Below are positions 7,895-16,276 of a stretch of DNA of 64,000 nucleotides, in pieces. Positions within the stretch are counted from its first letter, which is position 1, and each line of letters starts with the position of its first letter. The notes beneath the pieces were generated by a model. It worked only from the letters and a program-made list of their open reading frames with translations. It had not been told where the DNA came from and did no database searches. Origin of the DNA: Aerococcus tenax (GTDB lineage: Bacteria; Bacillota; Bacilli; Lactobacillales; Aerococcaceae). The position numbers and the translations under genes are program-made. The DNA is taken from positions 62,001 to 126,000 of the forward strand of contig NZ_CP127382.2 of the NCBI RefSeq assembly GCF_003286645.3. Reading direction: 5' to 3'.

Positions 7895-10822
7895 GTGAAT
7901 AAGGAAAACCATGGTTTTGTTGAAAGTGAAAAAATCGTTTCAAAAGAGCAAGGAGCGGTCATCCACCAATTTCGCCATCCGGCTTCAGGGGGCCAGGTGA
8001 TTTGGATTGCAAATGATGACCCCCACCGGGCCTTTGGAATCGGTTTTTTAACCCCAGCTAAGGATTCTACGGGGGTGGCCCATATTGTTGAACATACGGT
8101 CCTATCTGGCTCGCGGAAGTATCCCGTCAAAGACCCCTTCATGTACATGCTCAAAAGCTCCATGAATACTTTTTTAAATGCCATGACTTATAAGGACATG
8201 ACTCTCTTTCCGATTTCGTCCATGAATGAGACCGACTTTGAGAACTTAATGTCGATTTATTTGGATGCGGTCTTTTTCCCGCGGATGTATGAAGAAGAAA
8301 ATATCTTCCGCCAAGAAGGCTATCATAAGGAACTCCACCATCTGGAAGATCCTATCACCATTACCGGGGTGGTCTACAATGAAATGCGGGGCGTTTATTC
8401 CGATGCGGACGCGGAGGTCTGCCAGCAAATTGACGCCAACTTCCATCTCAAGACGAGCGTGGCTTATGAATCGGGTGGTTATCCCTATGACATCCCTAAG
8501 CTCTCCTACCAAGATTTTCTTGCCTTCCATAAGAAACATTACCGGCCTGATAATGCCTTAGTGGTTGTCTATGGGGATGTCAACATCGATCGGGTCCTGG
8601 ATCAGATTGATGGGGAGTATTTCTCACATTTCGAGCCTAGTGATGACCAGATCCAATTAGAATTAGCTGACCTTCCTGCTGGCGACCGGCGGATGACCCT
8701 TTATTTTGATGCTGATGACAAGCAGGAGGCTGAAGGGCTGGCTTACCTGTCCTATAATATTCCTTTTTCAAAAAATCAGAGGGTTGAAGATGGCTTTTTA
8801 TATGGGATTATCATGAACGCTCTAGCCAACGGCGAGTCCAGCCCCCTCCATAAGGCTCTAGTTGAGGGCGGCTACTGCCAAGATGTGTCAGTCTATAGCT
8901 CAGGGACTTATTACAATGACTTTTCCCTAGTTTTAGAAAAGGTTGATCCTGACCAGGTTGATACCATTATTGAAGTGATTGAAAGGACCTTAAAGAAAAT
9001 TGCCGACCAGGGCTTAGACCGCGACTTGGTCAAGGCCTGCCTCAACCAAACCGAGCTTCAACTCCGGGAAAAGGGCGGATCTTCACGAGGAGTCAAGACC
9101 TTTATCCAATTAATGTCGGCTTGGCGCTATCTAGACCGCCCGCTTGAAGTCTTGTCCTATGAAGAGATTCTCAGTCACTTGGACCAAGTTCTCTCATCCG
9201 CTCAACTTGAAGACTTAATCCGAGACCGTCTCGTTGACTTCAACTCGCGCTTAGTCATTGTCCACTTGCCTAAGCAGGGTTACCACCAAGCCAAAGATCA
9301 AGATCTGGCTGAAAGTCTGGCCCAAGAAAAGGCCCAAGCCAGTGACAATGAGCTTGAGGCTTTAATTCAAGAAAATGCCGATTTGAAGGCTTACCAAGAA
9401 GCTCCCGATAGTCCAGCAGCCCAAGCTAGTCTACCAAAACTGACCTTAGCTGATATTGAAGCAGAAATTACCGATGCTAGTGAAGAAGAGATCAATCACC
9501 CGACCTTAGGTAAGGTGCTCTACCATCCGCAAGCTGCTAGCCAAGGGATTGCCTACTTTAATTTTTCTTTTTCAGCCAATCATTTAACCAGTGACCAGCT
9601 CTTTTTATTAAAGACCTGGACCATTCTCCTAGGGGCCTTGGGAACGGCTTCCTATACTTATGATCAAATTGAAGTCCAATTAATCCAGTTAACGGCTGGC
9701 TTAACCACTCGACCAAAAATTTATCTGAATAGCCAAGAGCCGGGCCAGTTTAACTTGCAGGTCCAAGCCAGCTTTGCGGCTATGGCAGATAAGAGCCAAG
9801 CTGCTTTGGACTTAGTCAAAGAGATCTTAACCAGTACCCGCTTTGAAGATCGCAAACGGATTAGAAATATCCTTGACCGGGTCAAATACCAAATGGAGCA
9901 ACAATTTGACCAAGCCGGCCATCAATTAGCTATGGGGTTGCTCAAGGCCCAATATTCGTCGGCTCAAGCCACTAGTCAGGCCCTATCTGGCTTAGATTAC
10001 TATGACCAATTAGCTGATTTCTTGGCTGACTTTGACCGGGCCCTACCCGATCTCCTTGAAGACTTAGCCCATTTCCAAGAGCAAGTGCTCTTTTCCAATA
10101 CAGCAACAGTAGCGGTGACAGCCAGTCCAAATGATAAAGACCTTTTAGTCGACCAAGTTCACGACTTTTTAGCTGACTTGCCGCAAAGCGCCCAAGCCGG
10201 ACTGGACCATATGAAAAACCCCGCTCCCTTACATGAAGCGGGTAATATTGGCTTGATATCCAATAGTAATGTTCAATATGTGGTCCAAGGCGGTCCCCTA
10301 AATGACTTAAAGGCTGGCCAAAGAGGTCAACTTCCCGTCTTTACTAATATTATGAGTAATGAAATCCTCCATGAAAAAATCCGCGCCCAAGCGGGAGCCT
10401 ATGGGGCGGGACTGACTATGAGTCCTGCCGGTGGAGTCTTAGCTTATTCCTACCGTGATCCCCATCTGAAACAAAGTCTAGCAGTCTACCAAAATATGGA
10501 CCAATCCTTCAGGGACTTAGATTTAAACCCAGACTTTGTTGAGCAGCGGATTATTGGTTCCCTTACCCATTATCAGTATCCACTGACCCCTAAAGAAGTC
10601 AATGCTCTCAAATTAAAGCGTTACTTCTGTAAGCAAAGCAAGTCCGACCTAGACCAGGAATTCTCTGACCTCATTCATACCCAGCAAGAAGACTTATTGT
10701 CACTCAATGATAGCGTCAGTCAAGTGATGGATGATGCTAAGATTGTAGTTTATGGTAACCGCGATAAGCTGCAAGCCAACCAAGAGCTCTTTGACCAATT
10801 AAGAGAGTTAAAACGGGATTAA
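7895..10822 (+). CDS. M16C-family zinc metallopeptidase (insulinase / presequence-protease type)
   Basis: A 975-residue cytoplasmic peptidase of the M16C family, which degrade short unfolded peptides inside a closed chamber. The inverted zinc motif HIVEH is visible (His63, Glu66, His67), followed by a conserved downstream segment NEMRGVYSDAD that supplies further active-site residues. The N-terminal half carries the catalytic lobes and the C-terminal half the inactive M16 domains, linked by an acidic helical stretch near residues 490-540. No signal peptide is present. Start choice: GTG 7886 lies inside the AGAGGAG ribosome site, so GTG 7895 (MNKENHGF) is better spaced. It is a single-gene unit with a promoter before and a terminator after. 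The natural substrate is unknown. Confidence 0.9.
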   Translation: MNKENHGFVESEKIVSKEQGAVIHQFRHPASGGQVIWIANDDPHRAFGIGFLTPAKDSTGVAHIVEHTVLSGSRKYPVKDPFMYMLKSSMNTFLNAMTYKDMTLFPISSMNETDFENLMSIYLDAVFFPRMYEEENIFRQEGYHKELHHLEDPITITGVVYNEMRGVYSDADAEVCQQIDANFHLKTSVAYESGGYPYDIPKLSYQDFLAFHKKHYRPDNALVVVYGDVNIDRVLDQIDGEYFSHFEPSDDQIQLELADLPAGDRRMTLYFDADDKQEAEGLAYLSYNIPFSKNQRVEDGFLYGIIMNALANGESSPLHKALVEGGYCQDVSVYSSGTYYNDFSLVLEKVDPDQVDTIIEVIERTLKKIADQGLDRDLVKACLNQTELQLREKGGSSRGVKTFIQLMSAWRYLDRPLEVLSYEEILSHLDQVLSSAQLEDLIRDRLVDFNSRLVIVHLPKQGYHQAKDQDLAESLAQEKAQASDNELEALIQENADLKAYQEAPDSPAAQASLPKLTLADIEAEITDASEEEINHPTLGKVLYHPQAASQGIAYFNFSFSANHLTSDQLFLLKTWTILLGALGTASYTYDQIEVQLIQLTAGLTTRPKIYLNSQEPGQFNLQVQASFAAMADKSQAALDLVKEILTSTRFEDRKRIRNILDRVKYQMEQQFDQAGHQLAMGLLKAQYSSAQATSQALSGLDYYDQLADFLADFDRALPDLLEDLAHFQEQVLFSNTATVAVTASPNDKDLLVDQVHDFLADLPQSAQAGLDHMKNPAPLHEAGNIGLISNSNVQYVVQGGPLNDLKAGQRGQLPVFTNIMSNEILHEKIRAQAGAYGAGLTMSPAGGVLAYSYRDPHLKQSLAVYQNMDQSFRDLDLNPDFVEQRIIGSLTHYQYPLTPKEVNALKLKRYFCKQSKSDLDQEFSDLIHTQQEDLLSLNDSVSQVMDDAKIVVYGNRDKLQANQELFDQLRELKRD

Positions 10823-10851
10823 TCCACGGATAAAGAGAAGGGAGTATTCCC

Positions 10852-10890
10852 AAGTGAGCTTAGCTTTCAAAAAACTAGGCTCGCTTTTTG
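10852..10890 (+). terminator. Terminator after the M16 peptidase
   Basis: AAGTGAGCTTAG (10852-10863) pairs imperfectly with CTAGGCTCGCTT (10875-10886), followed by T-rich sequence. Confidence 0.75.
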
Positions 10891-10948
10891 TCTTTTATTA
10901 TTTATGACCGATAACTAGCTATAAAATTAGATTCATCAATATGATTTT

Positions 10949-11134
10949 CTAATTCAACCCCAGGTATTGGCCGAAGGAAGCAGCAATAATGGCCAGACCG
11001 ATAAAGACCCAAAAGGAAATTTTTAAATAATGGTCGAGCTGTTCCTTACCAGGGACCCGGGTCTTGAAGAGACGATAGAGAGCAATAGCGAAGGCAATTA
11101 AGCCAAAAATGAAGGCAACGGTATAACGATTCAT
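10949..11134 (-). CDS. Small two-helix membrane protein
   Basis: This 61-residue protein has two clear hydrophobic segments (about residues 6-22 and 39-56) joined by a short basic loop (RLFKTRVPGKEQ), so it should sit in the membrane as a hairpin. An excellent AAAGGAG ribosome site lies 8 bases upstream of the ATG on the minus strand, which supports it being a real gene. It stands alone between the M16 peptidase and dut and diverges from dut. I do not recognise a named family and assign no function. Confidence 0.72.
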   Translation of the reverse strand: MNRYTVAFIFGLIAFAIALYRLFKTRVPGKEQLDHYLKISFWVFIGLAIIAASFGQYLGLN

Positions 11135-11243
11135 AATAAACTCCTTTATTAGTGGTTTTAGTCGTTGTATTTCTTAATCATTGTAAGGGAAAAAATCTCC
11201 TAGGCAAAGAAGGATAAAATTTGTTTAAGGCTTTGGCTTTTGT

Positions 11244-11272
11244 TTTGGGAAGTGGTCCTTCCATTATATAAT
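11244..11272 (+). promoter_or_regulatory. Probable promoter of dut-radA
   Basis: A consensus -10 TATAAT (11267-11272) is preceded at 16 bases by TTGGGA (11245-11250). It lies 30 bases before the dUTPase start. Confidence 0.5.
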
Positions 11273-11302
11273 GAATAAAAGAAGCGGAGCGTGAAGAAAG
11301 TA

Positions 11303-11812
11303 ATGGCAAAAAGAGGATTTGAAATTGTCAGTTCCTACCAAGATCAAGGGATTCATCTGCCCCAAAGGCAAACCACTTCAGCGGCTGGCTATGACATTGA
11401 AGCCGCTGAACGGGTGCTTTTACCCTCCTTTTGGTCGGCGGCGGTCAAAGCGGCTAGTGGTCAAGGGGAAGGCGACCTGGCTAAGATTACCCAACCTACT
11501 CTGGTTCCCACTGGGCTTAAGGCCTATATGCCTAGTGATGAATACCTGCAGATTATTTCTCGGTCCAGTAACCCTTGGAAACGTAACCTCACCCTACCTA
11601 ATGGAGTTGGGATTATTGATAGTGACTACTATAATAATGCCAACAATGAAGGTCACATCTATGTCCAACTGCTCAACTTTGGATTGGAAGATGTGGTGAT
11701 TGAGAAGGGTGAGCGGATTGCCCAGGGAATTTTTACCCCCTACCTGAAGACTGACCAAGATAGTGGGGGTCTGAAGGAGCGGAGTGGTGGTTTTGGAAGT
11801 TCCGGACAATAA
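11303..11812 (+). CDS. dut: dUTP diphosphatase
   Basis: Trimeric dUTPase hydrolyses dUTP to dUMP, keeping uracil out of DNA and feeding dTMP synthesis. All five family motifs are visible in the 169-residue protein: SAAGYDIEA, ISRSSNPWKRN, PNGVGIIDSDYYNN (uracil-binding hairpin with catalytic Asp), GERIAQGIF, and RSGGFGSSG at the C-terminus. Translation could start at GTG 11291, but that codon abuts the GGAG, so ATG 11303 is preferred, with moderate confidence. It is followed 19 bases later by radA, so the two are probably cotranscribed as a DNA-maintenance unit, as in many Gram-positive bacteria. Confidence 0.93.
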   Translation: MAKRGFEIVSSYQDQGIHLPQRQTTSAAGYDIEAAERVLLPSFWSAAVKAASGQGEGDLAKITQPTLVPTGLKAYMPSDEYLQIISRSSNPWKRNLTLPNGVGIIDSDYYNNANNEGHIYVQLLNFGLEDVVIEKGERIAQGIFTPYLKTDQDSGGLKERSGGFGSSGQ

Positions 11813-11831
11813 GAGAAAGTAGAGGGAAGGA

Positions 11832-13220
11832 ATGGCTAAAAAGAAGCGAAAAACTGTCTACACCTGCCAGGCCTGTGGCTATGAATCGCCTCAGTGGTAT
11901 GGGAAATGCCCCCAATGTGGAGCTTGGAATACCCTGGAAGAGGAAGTGATTGCGGGTAAGCCCATCCGCCAAGCTGGGACAGAAGTCAATCAGAAAAAAG
12001 CCAAGCCTGAACGTCTCAAGGAAGTCAGCCAGGCGGAAGAAAAACGGGTAAAGACTGGCTTAGGCGAGTTCAACCGGGTCCTCGGTGGCGGGGTAGTCCC
12101 TGGGTCTTTGGTCCTGATTGGTGGGGATCCTGGTATTGGGAAGTCGACCCTGCTCCTCCAGGTAGCTAAGCAATTAAGTGATAATGGTGGCCGAGTTCTC
12201 TATGTTTCTGGGGAAGAAAGTTTGCATCAAATCAAGATGCGGGCCGACCGCTTGGGCTACCAGGATGCGGACTTCTTTGTTTATGCCGAAACCGACCTCT
12301 TAGCCATTGAAGCGGCTATTTCTGATACCCAGGCGGATTTTGTGGTGATTGACTCCATCCAAACCATGGTCCATCCCAATAATGAATCTTTAGCCGGTAG
12401 TGTCAGCCAGGTCAGAGAAGCGACCGGAGAACTCATGCATATCGCCAAAAGTTCTGGGATCGCCATCTTTGTCGTCGGCCATGTGACCAAGGAAGGTAAT
12501 ATTGCCGGACCGCGGATTCTCGAACATATGGTGGACACGGTCTTATACTTGGAAGGGGAGAAACACAACACCTTCCGGATCCTCAGAGCGGTCAAAAACC
12601 GTTTTGGGTCGACCAATGAAATCGGCGTTTTTGACATGAAGAGCCAGGGACTGGAAGAGGTCACCAATCCCAGCCAGCTCTTTTTAGAAGAACGGCTCAT
12701 GGGAGCCAATGGGTCGGCGGTGGTCGCTTCCATGGAAGGAACCCGTCCGATCCTAACCGAAATCCAAGCCCTCTTGTCGGCCACGGCCTTTGGTAATGCC
12801 CGTCGTACGGCCAGTGGTTTGGACTATTCCCGGGTGACTCTCATTATGGCGGTCTTAGAGAAGCGGGCCCATCTCATGTTGCAAAACCAAGACGCCTATC
12901 TCAAGTCAACCGGTGGGGTTAAACTGGATGAACCAGCCATTGACCTAGCTATTGCTATAGCTGTGGCTTCCAGTTACTGGGAGAAGGAGACCCAGGCCAG
13001 CGATTGCTTTGTGGGTGAGATTGGCCTAACCGGTGAAATTCGCCGGATTTCCCGGATTAATGAACGAATCCAAGAAGCGGAAAAATTAGGATTTAAACGG
13101 ATTTTTATCCCCTATGGGAATCTCCAGGGCCTGGCGACTGATAGTCAAGATATTGAAATTATTGGCGCCAAGACCCTGACTCAAGTTCTCAAAGAAGTCT
13201 TTCCCCCTCAGGGGCGATAG
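11832..13220 (+). CDS. radA: DNA repair / branch-migration protein RadA
   Basis: RadA is a RecA-like ATPase that extends recombination intermediates, and in transformable cocci it helps natural transformation. The 462-residue protein has the N-terminal zinc finger [18 protein letters not shown] (residues 11-28), a Walker [11 protein letters not shown] around residue 97, the diagnostic KNRFGSTNE motif, and a C-terminal Lon-protease-like domain ([10 protein letters not shown], from about 330). It follows dut by 19 bases with a GAGGGAAGG ribosome site and is followed by the yacL-type gene, which has its own promoter. Confidence 0.97.
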   Translation: MAKKKRKTVYTCQACGYESPQWYGKCPQCGAWNTLEEEVIAGKPIRQAGTEVNQKKAKPERLKEVSQAEEKRVKTGLGEFNRVLGGGVVPGSLVLIGGDPGIGKSTLLLQVAKQLSDNGGRVLYVSGEESLHQIKMRADRLGYQDADFFVYAETDLLAIEAAISDTQADFVVIDSIQTMVHPNNESLAGSVSQVREATGELMHIAKSSGIAIFVVGHVTKEGNIAGPRILEHMVDTVLYLEGEKHNTFRILRAVKNRFGSTNEIGVFDMKSQGLEEVTNPSQLFLEERLMGANGSAVVASMEGTRPILTEIQALLSATAFGNARRTASGLDYSRVTLIMAVLEKRAHLMLQNQDAYLKSTGGVKLDEPAIDLAIAIAVASSYWEKETQASDCFVGEIGLTGEIRRISRINERIQEAEKLGFKRIFIPYGNLQGLATDSQDIEIIGAKTLTQVLKEVFPPQGR

Positions 13221-13234
13221 GGAGTATAATTAAC

Positions 13235-13263
13235 TAACACTTAAAAGATATATTGTGTATAAT
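13235..13263 (+). promoter_or_regulatory. Probable promoter of the PIN/TRAM gene
   Basis: A consensus -10 TATAAT (13258-13263) lies 17 bases after a weak -35 TAACAC (13235-13240) in the 86-base gap after radA. Confidence 0.45.
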
Positions 13264-13306
13264 GTAATAGAAAATAAAATAATAGTTATTGAAAGGAGGT
13301 GACAAG

Positions 13307-14479
13307 ATGAAACGATTAGATGTATGGGCCAAGATTATTGATTTTCTGTGGTTATTAGTGGGCGCAGGCTTTGGTTACTATCTCCTCCCCATCTTATGGC
13401 GGTGGACCAATTTGTCCCACACCTTTATTAATCAAGCGTGGATTAATATCATCATTGGAGCACTTATTTTTCTAATTCTTATTAAATTATTAGAACCGCT
13501 TGAAAAGAAACTGGTCAGACGTTTAGAGAAGGAGATTCGCGATCTACCGATCAGCAATATCCTCATCGCCCTCTTAGGGATTGTTATGGGGCTGATTCTG
13601 GCTTGGTTGATTAATATTCCTTTGATTGCCTTGGATATTTACTTTATCAGTAATGTCTTGCCGGTTGTTCTAACTATTCTCTTTGCTTTTTTAGGGTATT
13701 TTGTCCTCTGGGTGAAGAGTGATGAAATACTGGCCTTCTTCCGTAATATCCGTATCAGTAATTTAAGGGACCGTGTCCAAGACAAGGAGACCGCTAGTGA
13801 TGAAGAGGAGGCTGAAAGTGAGCCTAGTCCAGCCAAGTCCGATAAGGAGTCGGGTCAAGAGAGCGCAGCATGGGAAAACTTCAAGCCTTATAAGATATTG
13901 GATACCAGTGTCATTATTGATGGTCGGATTCTGGACGTCTTAAAGACTGGGATTATCGAAGGGACAATTTTAGTGCCCAACTTTGTTCTCAAGGAACTTC
14001 AATACATTGCCGATTCTTCCGATGCCTCTAAGCGGGTTCGAGGACGGCGGGGGTTGGATGTCTTAAATGCTATCCAAGCCTTAGATGACTTGCCGGTGGA
14101 ATTTTATGCGGGCGACTTTGAAGAAGAGGAAGAAGTGGATTTGAAGTTGCTGCTACTGGCTAAGGAAGTCAATGGGGTGGTAGTGACCAACGACTATAAT
14201 CTCAACAAGGTCAGCCATTTCCATCAAATTAAGGTCCTCAACTTAAATGAATTAGCCAATGCCATGAAGACCGTGGTTATTCCTGGCGACCGCATGCAAG
14301 TCCATATCATTAAAAAGGGAACTGAACGCCAACAAGGGGTTGGTTACTTGGATGATGGCACCATGATTGTGGTGGAAGAAGGACGCTTGCATATGGATGA
14401 AGAACTCGAAGTTGAAGTGACTAGTGCCATTCAAACCAATGCTGGGAAGATGATCTTTGCCAAATTAGCCGATGACTAA
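13307..14479 (+). CDS. PIN/TRAM-domain membrane protein (YacL family)
   Basis: This 390-residue membrane-anchored putative nuclease resembles B. subtilis YacL. Four hydrophobic segments fill the first 140 residues. A charged linker of Glu/Ser residues (about 158-190) leads to a PIN domain starting KILDTSVIIDGRILDVL, with the acidic PIN residues D, E and VTNDYNLNKV visible. A TRAM-like RNA-binding domain follows at the C-terminus (GDRMQVHIIKKGTERQQGVGYLDDGTMIVVE). The dut-radA-yacL order is common in Firmicutes. A perfect AAGGAGGTGA ribosome site decides the ATG at 13307 over an in-frame upstream codon. RNA target unknown. Confidence 0.9.
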   Translation: MKRLDVWAKIIDFLWLLVGAGFGYYLLPILWRWTNLSHTFINQAWINIIIGALIFLILIKLLEPLEKKLVRRLEKEIRDLPISNILIALLGIVMGLILAWLINIPLIALDIYFISNVLPVVLTILFAFLGYFVLWVKSDEILAFFRNIRISNLRDRVQDKETASDEEEAESEPSPAKSDKESGQESAAWENFKPYKILDTSVIIDGRILDVLKTGIIEGTILVPNFVLKELQYIADSSDASKRVRGRRGLDVLNAIQALDDLPVEFYAGDFEEEEEVDLKLLLLAKEVNGVVVTNDYNLNKVSHFHQIKVLNLNELANAMKTVVIPGDRMQVHIIKKGTERQQGVGYLDDGTMIVVEEGRLHMDEELEVEVTSAIQTNAGKMIFAKLADD

Positions 14480-14483
14480 AAAT

Positions 14484-14584
14484 AAAAAATGCCCAAACCT
14501 ATTCTGTGGAAGCAGGTCAAAGCAAGCTAGTTGATATTTCTTCAACGGCTTGTTGACCGCTACAGAATGAGCTGGGCATTTTTT
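14484..14584. terminator. Very long bidirectional terminator palindrome
   Basis: Between two convergent genes, AAAAAATGCCCA (14484-14495) pairs perfectly with TGGGCATTTTTT (14573-14584). Inside it ATTCTGT (14501-14507) pairs with ACAGAAT (14562-14568), then GGTCAA with TTGACC, CAAGC with GCTTG, and TTGA with TCAA. The cruciform-like stem is about 45 bases per side and ends in T-tracts on both strands. Confidence 0.9.
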
Positions 14585-14590
14585 GATGGC

Positions 14591-15406
14591 TTAAGCTTGT
14601 TTAGCTTGGAGGACTTGGTCCATGACCTGGATCACTCCGTGGTCATTGTTAGAAGGAGCCAAATATTTAGCGACCGCTTTAATATCGTCATGGGCATTAG
14701 CAACGGCATAGCTATATGCGGCGACTTCTAGCATGGGGATATCGTTATAATTATCACCGATGGCTAGCATTTGATGGGGAGCGATTCCCTCGGCTTGGCC
14801 CAGATGGCTAATGCCTTGGCCCTTGTCAACACCGGGAGCAGTGATATCAATCCAGTCTAAGCCTGAGACAGCCACTGAGAAGTCATCCCCAAATTTTGGG
14901 GCATAGTCTTGGTCATGGTGGGCCTTACTATTATTATTAGGTAGGTAAATGGTGAATTTGTTGGCTGGAAGGTCCAGTTGGGTCAAGTCATCCACATAAT
15001 TCAGTTGGTAGTAGTAATAGCGCAAGGCTTCATCATAGCGCTTGGCTTCCTTAGTCACATAGGCTCCGTCTAAGCCACACAGGACCCCAATGTTATGGGG
15101 GATGGTTTCGGTAAAGCGGGCCATGGCTTGGTAGTTCTTAGGGTCGATTAATTCTTGGTAAAGGGCTTGACCTTGGTAGCTGACATAACCGCCGTTATCA
15201 GAGATAAAGGCCACTTGGTCCTCTAAGTGAGGAAACATAGCTCTTAAGGTATAATTGGGGCGTCCACTAGCAATAGCGACCAAGACACCGACTTGGGCGA
15301 GCTCTTTCACCAGGCTGGTAAAGCGGTCGGGAAGCTCGCCACTATCGGTAATCAGGGTCTTATCCATATCGATAGCAATGAGGCGGACATTTTCTAAGTT
15401 GGGCAT
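14591..15406 (-). CDS. Cof-type HAD-superfamily phosphatase
   Basis: A 271-residue haloacid dehalogenase-like hydrolase of the Cof subfamily, which dephosphorylate sugar phosphates, FMN or similar small metabolites. Motif I is IAIDMDKTLI (residues 11-20, with the nucleophilic Asp), motif II is the SGRP segment, a lysine for motif III lies before QGISHL, and motif IV is GDNYNDIPML. The cap domain occupies the middle third. A GAGGAG ribosome site precedes the ATG on the minus strand. It is convergent with the PIN/TRAM gene and shares its terminator. The substrate cannot be told from sequence. Confidence 0.9.
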   Translation of the reverse strand: MPNLENVRLIAIDMDKTLITDSGELPDRFTSLVKELAQVGVLVAIASGRPNYTLRAMFPHLEDQVAFISDNGGYVSYQGQALYQELIDPKNYQAMARFTETIPHNIGVLCGLDGAYVTKEAKRYDEALRYYYYQLNYVDDLTQLDLPANKFTIYLPNNNSKAHHDQDYAPKFGDDFSVAVSGLDWIDITAPGVDKGQGISHLGQAEGIAPHQMLAIGDNYNDIPMLEVAAYSYAVANAHDDIKAVAKYLAPSNNDHGVIQVMDQVLQAKQA

Positions 15407-15572
15407 GTAAAAATCTCCTCTTCTTTATTCGATTAATTTAGTTTTACTCTATCATATTCTTTGTAGGGAGGCTATTTTCAGCGAACGATATCGGTTGCTT
15501 TTCTGTTTCTTTCATGAGAAATTAGTATAATTATATTAATAAGAAGTATTTTGTACAAAAAGGGTGGTCAAC

Positions 15573-16274
15573 TTGTCTTATATTGAACTAAAAGATGTTT
15601 GCAAGAGCTATGGCCAAGGCAATAGCCAAGTGATTGCTAACGATAATGTCTCCTTCACCATTGAAGAAGGTGAATTTGTGGTGATTTTAGGACCTTCTGG
15701 TGCCGGAAAGTCAACAGTTTTAAATATTTTAGGTGGTATGGACCAGGCCACCAGTGGTGAAATCTGGGTAGCCGGTAAAAATATTGCCAACTTTAATGAA
15801 CGTGAGCTCACCGCTTATCGCCGCGATAATGTGGGTTTTGTTTTTCAGTTTTATAATTTAATTCCTAATCTAACCGCTAAGGAAAATGTGGAAATGGCAG
15901 AGCAGATTGCCGACCAGTCCTTTACCGCTAGCGAGGTTTTAAAGGAAGTGAACTTGGCAGACCGGGAAAATAACTTCCCCGCCCAACTTTCTGGTGGGGA
16001 ACAGCAACGGGTATCGATTGCTCGGGCTATTGCCAAGAACCCCAAACTCTTACTTTGTGATGAACCTACCGGGGCCTTGGATAATGACACCGGCCAACAA
16101 GTGCTCAAGCTCCTACAAAAACAGTCGGTGGAAAATGGCACTACGGTCGTGGTCATTACCCACAACCAAAATATTGCCCACATGGCAGACCGGGTAATCC
16201 GGATTAAGAACGGCCAGGTGGAATCCAATGTCACCCAGGACGACCCTAAGCAAGTAGAAGAGATTGAGTGGTAG
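15573..16274 (+). CDS. ABC transporter ATP-binding protein (MacB/LolD type)
   Basis: This is the ATPase of an FtsX/MacB-type ABC system. The protein (about 233 residues) has Walker A GPSGAGKST, the Q-loop FVFQFYNLIPNLTAKENV typical of MacB/LolD ATPases, the signature LSGGEQQRVSIARA, Walker B LLLCDEPTGALD, and the switch histidine VITHNQ. Start choice: GTG 15564 overlaps the AGGGTGG ribosome site, so TTG 15573 (MSYIELKDV) is favoured; this is not certain. It ends three bases before the permease gene, so the pair forms an operon. Such systems in lactobacilli export lipids or peptides or remove antimicrobial peptides from the membrane; the substrate here is unknown. Confidence 0.9.
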   Translation: MSYIELKDVCKSYGQGNSQVIANDNVSFTIEEGEFVVILGPSGAGKSTVLNILGGMDQATSGEIWVAGKNIANFNERELTAYRRDNVGFVFQFYNLIPNLTAKENVEMAEQIADQSFTASEVLKEVNLADRENNFPAQLSGGEQQRVSIARAIAKNPKLLLCDEPTGALDNDTGQQVLKLLQKQSVENGTTVVVITHNQNIAHMADRVIRIKNGQVESNVTQDDPKQVEEIEW

Positions 16275-16276
16275 GC

